Origin: Acidimicrobiia bacterium
Lineage (GTDB): Bacteria > Actinomycetota > Acidimicrobiia > Acidimicrobiales > Bin134
Assembly (NCBI GenBank): GCA_022819825.1
Contig: JAJEGM010000022.1
Coordinates: 1-64,000 of the forward strand
Direction: 5' to 3'
Length of the DNA stretch: 64,000 nt
Shown here: in pieces, positions 57,615-64,000 of the stretch
Numbering within the stretch: position 1 is the first letter of the stretch
Layout of the letters: every line of letters starts with the position of its first letter
Notes under the pieces: generated by a model
Told to the model about the DNA's origin: nothing
Databases searched by the model: none
Seen by the model: only the letters and a program-made list of their open reading frames with translations
Translations under genes and position numbers: made by a program

Positions 57615-58135
57615 TGGACCTCCCTGGTCTCGGTTTCGGTTTCGGGAATGGCCGCCCCCCAGTGGCTGCGGCGCTTGATGAGCACCAGGCGCTCCAACTC
57701 GCACACCACCTCGCCGTGCTGGTTGCACCCCCAGTGCTTGAACCGCACGATACCGGCATCGTCGCGGTCGGGGGCATCGGCGGTATCCAACACCTCGGTG
57801 TAGGCGGTGATGGTGTCGCCGTGGTGTACCGGTTTGGAGAACCGCACCGCGTCGAGCCCGAGCTCGCTCAGAGCGTTCTCGGCGGTGTCCTGGCTGGAGA
57901 GCCCCACCGTCATCGACCCGGTGATGAGCCCGAACACCAGTCGGCCGTCGCCCAGGGGGGAGCCGGCCAATATCTCTTCGTTCCAATGCGTCTGAGCGGT
58001 GTTCATCACCTGCTTGGAGATGTAGTTGTTCTCCACCTCGTCGATGGTGGCCGAGCGGGCGTGGCGCATCCGCTGCCCCACCGCGAAGTCCTCGAAGTAG
58101 TTGTTCGAGCCGGTTAGAGAGGACAAATCGCTCAT
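57611..58135 (-). CDS. MaoC-family acyl-CoA hydratase
   Basis: A 174-residue hot-dog-fold protein. The FEDFAVGQRMRHARSATIDE start and the FSKPVHHGDTITAYTEV segment are typical of the MaoC/mesaconyl-CoA-hydratase-like group. The enzyme would add water to an enoyl-CoA. It overlaps the lyase by 4 bases, giving a plausible hydratase-lyase pair. It lies 9 bases after the acyl-CoA dehydrogenase. Confidence 0.87.
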   Translation of the reverse strand: MSDLSSLTGSNNYFEDFAVGQRMRHARSATIDEVENNYISKQVMNTAQTHWNEEILAGSPLGDGRLVFGLITGSMTVGLSSQDTAENALSELGLDAVRFSKPVHHGDTITAYTEVLDTADAPDRDDAGIVRFKHWGCNQHGEVVCELERLVLIKRRSHWGAAIPETETETREVQ

Positions 58136-58144
58136 AGTCTTGTT

Positions 58145-59356
58145 CTAGCGCAGCGGGGATGGGGGGAGCAGGTGATCGGAGATGATCCGCTGCATGATCT
58201 CGCTGGTTCCCTCGAAGATCTTGGTGAGCCGGGCGTCGCGCCAGTAGCGCTCGACGGGGAAGTCGGTGGTGTAGCCCGCGCCGCCGTGGATCTGGAGCGC
58301 CTCTGAGGTGACCTTCTCCGACATCTCAGCGGCCAGATACTTCACCATCGCCGCCGCCATGTCAGGCTTCTCCCCTGCGTCGGCGCCGGCCGCAGCCTGG
58401 TACATCAGCGCCCGACAGGCCTCAACCTCTGAGGCCATCTTGGCGATCTTGAAGCGGGTCACCTGGAAGTCACCGATGGGGCGGCCGAACTGCTCTCTCT
58501 GCTGGGCGTAGGCAATGGAGTCCTCCAGTGCGCCACGGGCCAGGCCGATCGACCGGGCCGCGGTGTGGATGCGGGGCGTGGCCATGGCCGCCGCGGTCTG
58601 CCTGAAGCCGATGTCGTCGGCCGTTTCGGCCTTCTGATAGCCGATGAGGCAGTCGTCGGGCACAAAGCAGTCGTCGAACGACAGCTCGAAGGTGCGCCAG
58701 CCGTGGTAGCCGATCTTCCTGATGGGGCTGCCCGACACCCCTTCGGGGAATGCTCCCGGCAACTTGTGGACAGCGAACTGGCGGATCCCGGAGTGGCGGT
58801 TGTCGGGGTCGTAGGGCTTGTTGCGGGCCACCACCAGGATGCAGTCGGCCTGGTCGGCGAAGGTACACCACATCTTCTGGCCGTTGAGCAGCCAACCGCC
58901 CTCGGTTTTTTCGGCCCGGGTGCGGATCGAGGCGATGTCGGAGCCGGCACCGGGCTCCGACATGGCGAAACAGCCCAGCCATTCGCCCTTGGCGGCCAGC
59001 GGGAGGTACTTCTCGCGCTGGGCGGGGTCGAGTGAGAGGGCGATCCCGGCGCGGGCGATGATGCTGGCCACGCTCATCCAGGCTCGGGAAAGCTCCTCGG
59101 TGATCAGGGCATACTCGAACACGCCGAGGCCGAGACCCCCGTAGGGCTCCGGCACCATGACCCCGAAGAACCCCAGTTCGCCCATCTCGGCGCGCAGCTC
59201 GTCGGGGATGAGACCGTGCTCGGGGTCGAGGCGGTTGGCGATGGGCAGCACCCGGCTCATGGCGAAGTCGCGGGCCATCTCCTGGATCGCTGTCCGCTCG
59301 TCGGTGCGGTAGGGCGCCGGGATCGGGGGACGCGGGTCCACCAGGGCGCGGGGCAT
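58145..59356 (-). CDS. Acyl-CoA dehydrogenase
   Basis: A 403-residue FAD enzyme introducing an alpha-beta double bond in an acyl-CoA. FAD-binding CFAMSEPGAGSDIAS, the substrate region and RDARLTKIFEGTSEIMQRI with the catalytic glutamate of IFEGT are present. This is the FadE19-like position in the operon. The start at 59356 follows a 2-base gap from the preceding MaoC; the longer upstream frame lies inside that gene. A branched short-chain acyl-CoA is a plausible substrate. Confidence 0.93.
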   Translation of the reverse strand: MPRALVDPRPPIPAPYRTDERTAIQEMARDFAMSRVLPIANRLDPEHGLIPDELRAEMGELGFFGVMVPEPYGGLGLGVFEYALITEELSRAWMSVASIIARAGIALSLDPAQREKYLPLAAKGEWLGCFAMSEPGAGSDIASIRTRAEKTEGGWLLNGQKMWCTFADQADCILVVARNKPYDPDNRHSGIRQFAVHKLPGAFPEGVSGSPIRKIGYHGWRTFELSFDDCFVPDDCLIGYQKAETADDIGFRQTAAAMATPRIHTAARSIGLARGALEDSIAYAQQREQFGRPIGDFQVTRFKIAKMASEVEACRALMYQAAAGADAGEKPDMAAAMVKYLAAEMSEKVTSEALQIHGGAGYTTDFPVERYWRDARLTKIFEGTSEIMQRIISDHLLPPSPLR

Positions 59357-59358
59357 CT

Positions 59359-59859
59359 TCAGTCGCCCTTTGGGGGGCGCCTTTTGGCCACCAGGTTGGT
59401 GCGCTGGTAGTCGACCACCAGCTCGCCGTGTTGGTTGTGGGCCTCGGTGTGCCAGGTGACGATCCCGGTATGGGGTCGGGTCTTCGACTCGCGGGCCTCG
59501 ACCACCTTGGAGGAGGCCGTGAGCGTGTCGCCCGGATGCACCGGGCGGTGGAATCTCACTTTCTCCATGCCCAGAAAGGGGCCGCCGATCTCGCTCAGGT
59601 CTTCCACCGAGAGTCCGACCACCGTACACAGCACCAGCATCGGGTTGACCACCACATCAGGATGGCCGTGCGCCTTGGCGAACTCGGCGTTGAGGTGCAT
59701 CGGATTCCAGTTGCACGTCGCCGTGGAGAACAGGGCGTTGTCGCCGGCGGTGATAGTGCGGCCCCAGTGGTGGGCAAACTCCCGCCCCTCGGGAAAGTCC
59801 TCGAACTGGTGGCCATGGACAACTATAGGGAAGCTGTCGAAATCAGGCTCGCCCATCAC
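59359..59859 (-). CDS. MaoC-family acyl-CoA hydratase (second copy)
   Basis: A 166-residue hot-dog-fold protein with HHWGRTITAGDNALFSTATCNWNP and FHRPVHPGDTLTASSKV, similar in type but clearly divergent from the MaoC gene downstream. It begins the four-gene operon MaoC-dehydrogenase-MaoC-lyase and diverges from the MDMPI-type gene. The two MaoC proteins could act as a heterodimer or on successive intermediates. Confidence 0.87.
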   Translation of the reverse strand: MMGEPDFDSFPIVVHGHQFEDFPEGREFAHHWGRTITAGDNALFSTATCNWNPMHLNAEFAKAHGHPDVVVNPMLVLCTVVGLSVEDLSEIGGPFLGMEKVRFHRPVHPGDTLTASSKVVEARESKTRPHTGIVTWHTEAHNQHGELVVDYQRTNLVAKRRPPKGD

Positions 59860-59960
59860 CGCCCGACGCTAACAACCAAGCCCCTCCACAACAAGCAGCC
59901 ACCATGAACCTCACCGCCCATCCTCTTGACAGGGGGTGATTCGCGGTCAAGCATGGGCCG

Positions 59961-60764
59961 GTGACCGTTGAGGGTGTTGCCGCGCTAGGAGCTTTTCACA
60001 GCAGGATCGTCGAGGTGGCCCGAACCTTCTCGGATGCCGAGTGGATAGCTCCTTCGGCCTGTCCGGGCTGGCGGGTGCGGGATGTGATCGCCCACATCGG
60101 AGCGGGTGCCCGCAGCGTGATCGACCCGCTGCCGGTGCCCGAGGACAGGCAGCCGCTGCCCGCCAATCGGGAGCGGGAGCACGATGTGCATGTGGACATC
60201 CGCCGAAGCTGGACGGTCGCCGAGGTGATGGAAGAGTTCGAGCAGTTCGGCGCCGAGCGGCTGGAGCGACTGCCGGGGCTTCAAGAGGAGCCGCTCGCCT
60301 CCACCGAGATCGAGATACCCGGGCTGGGCACCTACCCCATGCACGCCGCAGCCAACGGGCTGGCCTTCGACTGCTTCTGTCACCTCTACCACGACATCAC
60401 CACTCCGGCCGGCCCTATCCAGCGGGAATTGCCGGCACCGACCCACGAGGAGATGCTGCCGGTGGTGCAGTGGATGATGTGGGGGCTGCCCCAGATGCAG
60501 GGCCCCGAGCTGGACGACTCCCTGCTGGCGCCCGTCACCATTCGCCTGACCGGCCCCGGCGAGAGCGAGTGGACGGTGCGCCGACCCGACCCCGCAGGCG
60601 GGCTGGTGGTGGAATCCAGCGGGGGTGCAGAGGTGGTGGTGTCGTCGACGGCAGTAGACTTCGTGTCGTGGGGCACGGGCCGCGCTGCGTGGCACACTAC
60701 ATGCGAGGTGGAGGGCGACATGGCCGTGGCCACCGCGTTCTTGTCCACCCTGGACATTGTGTGA
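59961..60764 (+). CDS. Maleylpyruvate isomerase/MDMPI-family (mycothiol-dependent type) protein
   Basis: A 267-residue protein of the DinB-like MDMPI family, whose known member isomerises maleylpyruvate with mycothiol. The N-terminal helix bundle shows SACPGWRVRDVIAHIGAGA, and a C-terminal beta domain carries SGGAEVVVSST. The metal-ligand histidines are in the helix bundle (HI in VIAHI; HLYHD near the middle). Most relatives have unknown function. GTG start. It is the first gene of the plus-strand catabolic run. Confidence 0.8.
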   Translation: MTVEGVAALGAFHSRIVEVARTFSDAEWIAPSACPGWRVRDVIAHIGAGARSVIDPLPVPEDRQPLPANREREHDVHVDIRRSWTVAEVMEEFEQFGAERLERLPGLQEEPLASTEIEIPGLGTYPMHAAANGLAFDCFCHLYHDITTPAGPIQRELPAPTHEEMLPVVQWMMWGLPQMQGPELDDSLLAPVTIRLTGPGESEWTVRRPDPAGGLVVESSGGAEVVVSSTAVDFVSWGTGRAAWHTTCEVEGDMAVATAFLSTLDIV

Positions 60765-60813
60765 CAGGGCCATCGCTTGACAAAGCCCTGGAAAACTCCT
60801 AATTCACAAAACT

Positions 60814-60887
60814 ATGACTGTTACCGCTTCCGACCTTGATGAATTTGACGATGACCGTCACCGCCCCTGACCCCGTTGAATTCGCGG
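60814..60887 (+). repeat. 37-base tandem repeat at the hydrolase gene start
   Basis: 60814-60850 and 60851-60887 match at 26 of 37 positions. Read from each ATG they give MTVTASDLDEFD and MTVTAPDPVEFA. Most differences are at third codon positions. The first copy is one base out of frame and stops after 18 codons. Confidence 0.6.
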
Positions 60888-62125
60888 CGGCCTGTGCCGC
60901 GGACGGCGAGATGCGCTTGGCGGTCCGCCATTGGACGGGCGGGCTGCGGTTGGGCATCGGCAACTCGTGGACCGGCTTCACCGTTGCCGACGGAGAGATC
61001 AGCGCCGGTGTGCCTGTCGAGGGCGACGGGGTGATCGCCATCACGGGGCCGACGGAGCTGTGGGCGCCGCTGATGGAGGCCATACCACCCCGGTTCGCCC
61101 AGATCTCGGTGCTGCTGGCCCTCGGCGAGATGGGCCTTCAGCGGGGCCAAACCGACCCGCTGCTGCTGTGGCAGTACCTGCCCGCAGTAGAGCGGGCCAG
61201 CGAGCTGTTGCGAGCGCCCAGCGCCGGCCGCCCAACAGAGGTGGACGAGAGCGGCCCCATGCCCCGCCACGACAGCCCGGTGGGCCGCTACATCCACCTT
61301 GAGATCGACGGGCTCGACCACCGCGTCTACTACGAGGAGGCGGGCTCGGGCATCCCCCTGCTCTGCCAGCACACCGCCGGGGCCGACAGCATCCAGTACC
61401 GGCACCTGTTCGAGGTGGCCGAGATCACCGACCGCTTCCGCCTGGTGGCCTATGACCTGCCCTTCCACGGCAAATCGGTGCCGCCGGTGCAAAAGCCCTG
61501 GTGGGAGCAAAGCTACGAGCTGCGCGGGGAGTTCTTGCGACAGGTGCCCCTGGCTCTGGCAAAGGCGCTGGGGCTGGAGCGGCCGGTGTTCATGGGCTGC
61601 TCGGTGGGCGGTTTGCTGGCCTTGGATTTGGCGCTTCGCCATCCCGGCGAGTTTCAAGCGGTCATCGCCCTCGAGGGGGCGCTGCACATCGGCGGCAGCC
61701 GGGACGAGTTCTTCGGCTTCTGGCACCCGCAGGTGAGCAACCACTCCAAGGCCCGGATGATGGAGGGGCTGTGCTCGCCCACCTCGCCCCTGCCCTATGT
61801 GAAGGAGGTGTCGCAGGTGTACTCCTCCGGCTGGCCACCCGCGTTCTTGGGCGACCTCTTCTACTACATGGAGGACTACGACATCCGCGACCGGGCTGGC
61901 GATATCGACACCAGCGCCACCGCGGTACACATCATGAACGGCGAGTACGACTACACCGGAACCGTCGAGGCGGGCCGGGAGGCGCATCTGGCCATCGCCG
62001 GATCCACCCACACCGAGATGGCCGACGTGGGGCACTTCCCGATGCAGGAGAACCCCGAGGCATTCGTGCGGTACCTGCTGCCGGTACTGGATCAGATCGA
62101 AGCCCGGGCCGCTCGACCCAATTGA
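60851..62125 (+). CDS. Alpha/beta-hydrolase with N-terminal extension
   Basis: A 424-residue protein. The first ~140 residues form a separate, unassigned domain (DGEMRLAVRHWTGGLRLGIG to ELWAPLM, loosely like SCP2 sterol-carrier folds). The alpha/beta-hydrolase domain follows, with nucleophile GCSVGG, NGEYDYTG with the acid, and HFPMQENPEAF with the histidine. The substrate is unknown; the neighbouring SDR and P450 suggest ester or lactone cleavage in breakdown of a ring or terpenoid. The ATG at 60851 is one of three close in-frame starts. No strong ribosome site precedes any of them. Confidence 0.82.
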   Translation: MTVTAPDPVEFAAACAADGEMRLAVRHWTGGLRLGIGNSWTGFTVADGEISAGVPVEGDGVIAITGPTELWAPLMEAIPPRFAQISVLLALGEMGLQRGQTDPLLLWQYLPAVERASELLRAPSAGRPTEVDESGPMPRHDSPVGRYIHLEIDGLDHRVYYEEAGSGIPLLCQHTAGADSIQYRHLFEVAEITDRFRLVAYDLPFHGKSVPPVQKPWWEQSYELRGEFLRQVPLALAKALGLERPVFMGCSVGGLLALDLALRHPGEFQAVIALEGALHIGGSRDEFFGFWHPQVSNHSKARMMEGLCSPTSPLPYVKEVSQVYSSGWPPAFLGDLFYYMEDYDIRDRAGDIDTSATAVHIMNGEYDYTGTVEAGREAHLAIAGSTHTEMADVGHFPMQENPEAFVRYLLPVLDQIEARAARPN

Positions 62126-62148
62126 CACAAGCAGAACAGGAGAGGGCT

Positions 62149-63045
62149 TTGGGAGCGAAAATCAAGGGAAGGCCGGTGGTGGTCACCGGCGGCGGCAGCG
62201 GCATCGGAGCGGCGCTGGCCCTGGAAGCCGCAAACCGCGGCGCCGGCCACATCACGGTCTCAGATGTAGACCTCGAGGATGCCCAAGCGGTGGCCGAGAG
62301 CATCGCCGCCCAGGGCGGTGCCGCGGCGGGCTGCCGATGCGACGTGACCGACGCGGCGGCCGTGGAAGAGCTGGCCCAAGCCGTCGCCGCCGAACATGGC
62401 GTTCCCGCCCTGGTCTGCGCCAATGCCGGGGTGATGTCGGCGATGGCGCCGCTGCTTCACACCGCTTCGAGCGACACCGAATGGGTGGTGAGGGTCAACG
62501 TGCTGGGCACCATCAACACGCTCCAGAGCTTCGGTCGGCTCATGGCCGACGGCCAACAACAGGGCTGGCTCATGGCCACCGGCTCGGAGCACTCCGTGGG
62601 CGTTCCCCACGCCAACGCCGGCGCCTACACCGCATCCAAGCACGCGGTGCTGGGCATGTGCGACGTGCTGCGAGCCGAGCTTCCCGACCACGTTGGGATC
62701 AGCGTGGTCTGCCCCGGCCTCACCGTGAGCAAGCTGTGGAACGCCACCCGCCGGCGTCCCCAGCAATACGGCGGCAACGCCGACAGCGACCCGGGCGCAG
62801 GGGTGTTCACGGAGCAGATGGGCATGAGCGCCGAAACCGTCGCCCAGCGGGCCTTCGACGCAATAGCGGAGGGCCATTTCCTGATCCCCACCCACTACCA
62901 CGCCCGCGCCTACGCCCAGCAGCGGGCCGACGACATGGCCGAGGCCTACGACCGCCTCGCCGAAATCGACACCGCCGACTACGACCTCAACAGAACCGTC
63001 GCCGCATTCCTGACAGCAGCGGCAGAAGACCAAGAAGCCAGATAA
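62149..63045 (+). CDS. SDR family oxidoreductase
   Basis: A 298-residue classical SDR. Cofactor loop [12 protein letters not shown]-like SDVDLEDAQ (suggesting NAD preference by the acidic residue), CANAGVM, and catalytic YTASK are present. The TTG at 62149 is chosen because AGGAG lies 6 bases upstream and it leaves the usual short lead (GAKIKGRPVVVTGG). A TTG overlapping the hydrolase stop at 62122 is an alternative. It is followed by the P450 gene after 26 bases. Confidence 0.87.
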   Translation: MGAKIKGRPVVVTGGGSGIGAALALEAANRGAGHITVSDVDLEDAQAVAESIAAQGGAAAGCRCDVTDAAAVEELAQAVAAEHGVPALVCANAGVMSAMAPLLHTASSDTEWVVRVNVLGTINTLQSFGRLMADGQQQGWLMATGSEHSVGVPHANAGAYTASKHAVLGMCDVLRAELPDHVGISVVCPGLTVSKLWNATRRRPQQYGGNADSDPGAGVFTEQMGMSAETVAQRAFDAIAEGHFLIPTHYHARAYAQQRADDMAEAYDRLAEIDTADYDLNRTVAAFLTAAAEDQEAR

Positions 63046-63071
63046 GCCAAGAAGACAGATAGGAGAAGCCC

Positions 63072-64000
63072 ATGATCCTCAAGCCCGGTGACATCAACCT
63101 CGCCAGCAGCGGCGACATGGTGAAGGCAGGAGGCGTGCCCTTCGAGTACCTCGCGGTGCTTCGGCGGGAGGCGCCGGTGTTCTGGAACCCGCCGCCGGTG
63201 GACGGCGCCGTCCTGCGAGACGTGGAGGACTACAAGCCCTGCGGCTTCTGGGTGCTGAGCAAGTACGACGATGTTGCAGCGGTGTCCAAGGACACCGAGC
63301 GCTTCTCGTGTTGGGAGAACGCCATCTTGTGGATAGACGTCAAGCAGAGCCCGATGGCCCTTGCCGCGCAGCGAGCGGGCCTGATGGGCATGGACCCGCC
63401 CCAGCACACCCAGTTCCGGCGACTGGTCCAGCCGGGGTTCACCCCCCGGTCGGTGGCGGCGATGGAGCCCCACATCCGCGAGGAGGCCGCGAAAGTGGTC
63501 GGCGAGCTGGCAGAGCGCGACCGGGCGGAATTCGTGTTTGAGGTGGCCGCAGAGCTGCCCATGATCCTGCTATGCGAGTTGATGGGCGTGCCCCAAGACC
63601 GGCGCAATGAGTACCTCGAGTTGGGCAACGCCACCGCCAGCTTCGAGTTCAACGAGAACTTCGTCGAGGATCAGATCAACCTGTTCCTTTTGCTCGACGA
63701 CATCGTCAAGACCCGCAAAGACGCTCCAGACGACACGCTGGTCTCGAAGTACGTCCACGGGGAGGTGGACGGCCGCAAGCTCGCCGAGGGAGAGATAACC
63801 CAGTTCTTCCAGACCCTGTCGATTGCGGGCCACGAGACCACCCGCAACACCACCGCCCACTTCGTCCGGCTCATGGACGAGCACCCGGACCAGAAGGCGC
63901 TGCTGCTCGAAGACCTCGAGGGCCGGCTCCCGAACGCCATCGAAGAGGTGCTCCGGTTCTCGCCTCCGGTCATGCAGTTCTGCCGCACGGCCACCGAGAA
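63072..64000 (+). CDS. Cytochrome P450 (3' end beyond window)
   Basis: The first 309 residues of a P450; the haem-cysteine loop lies beyond the window edge. The I-helix AGHETTRNTTAH and ExxR in EEVLRFSPP are present. The sequence FSCWENAILW and MDPPQHTQFRRLVQPGFTPR recall the steroid/cholesterol-oxidising CYP125/CYP142 neighbourhood of actinobacteria, but that is only a resemblance. The ATG at 63072 has AGGAGAAGC just upstream. It ends the visible plus-strand operon. Confidence 0.9.
   Translation, partial: MILKPGDINLASSGDMVKAGGVPFEYLAVLRREAPVFWNPPPVDGAVLRDVEDYKPCGFWVLSKYDDVAAVSKDTERFSCWENAILWIDVKQSPMALAAQRAGLMGMDPPQHTQFRRLVQPGFTPRSVAAMEPHIREEAAKVVGELAERDRAEFVFEVAAELPMILLCELMGVPQDRRNEYLELGNATASFEFNENFVEDQINLFLLLDDIVKTRKDAPDDTLVSKYVHGEVDGRKLAEGEITQFFQTLSIAGHETTRNTTAHFVRLMDEHPDQKALLLEDLEGRLPNAIEEVLRFSPPVMQFCRTATE

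Overview
The window is GC-rich, densely packed bacterial chromosome. It most resembles an actinobacterium of the class Acidimicrobiia. The signs are the linked run obg-rpmA-rplU-RNase E/G-TIGR03936-TIGR03960-rodA-mrdA-mreDCB-ndk-folC-clpX-clpP-tig, a mycothiol-dependent-type (MDMPI) enzyme, a class II DAHP synthase, an MSMEG_1061-type flavoprotein and several cytochrome P450/SDR/acyl-CoA genes. The taxonomic call is an inference from gene content; there is no rRNA marker here. I saw no prophage, insertion sequence, CRISPR array or replication origin.

Layout. 0-9.1 kb: a PLD-like nuclease, a PA14-containing GH3 glycosidase, a DHA2 exporter, a D-aminoacylase-type amidohydrolase and the nadD-LytR_C-rsfS operon. 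9.2-14.2 kb: a sigma-70 factor, DAHP synthase, and an assimilatory sulfur pair (siroheme sulfite/nitrite reductase and cysH) with a repeated putative operator upstream and a recent small duplication at the gene junction. 14.2-20 kb: a tight five-gene operon (SDR, acyl-CoA ligase, PAPS sulfotransferase, VOC protein, P450) followed by an ArsI/CadI-like VOC gene. 20-26.7 kb: a CoxE/MoxR pair, proA, murJ and proB. 26.7-43.8 kb: the housekeeping block (GTPase Obg, ribosomal proteins, RNase E/G, radical SAM pair, cell-shape operon, ndk, folC, Clp, trigger factor), all on the minus strand. 43.9-50.5 kb: tRNA-Gly(UCC), a DUF459/MBOAT O-acyltransferase pair, an MMPL transporter and an MBL hydrolase.

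50.7-56.7 kb is the least ordinary stretch. It holds a secreted protein with six RCC1-type repeats joined to a HEVAH (zincin-type) domain, three tiny membrane proteins and a PPOX flavoprotein in near-overlapping order, a frameshifted small membrane gene, a pseudogene copy of the tail of a CoA-ester lyase, an SDR whose start is separated from its frame by a G7 tract, and decayed coding remnants. From 56.7 to 59.9 kb is a CitE-like lyase/MaoC/acyl-CoA dehydrogenase/MaoC operon recalling the mycobacterial citE-fadE19 locus. From 59.9 kb to the end is a plus-strand catabolic run (MDMPI-type enzyme, alpha/beta hydrolase, SDR, P450 cut by the window edge).

Working together: the sulfur pair makes sulfite and sulfide, and its upstream precursor PAPS could feed the sulfotransferase operon next door. 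The mre/rod/PBP2/murJ genes build the wall. The acyl-CoA, P450 and SDR genes point to catabolism or modification of hydrophobic, branched acyl or isoprenoid compounds. The most interesting observations are the RCC1-zincin cassette, the 50-bp duplication that creates a 20-codon relay ORF between sulfite reductase and cysH, and the sulfotransferase operon.
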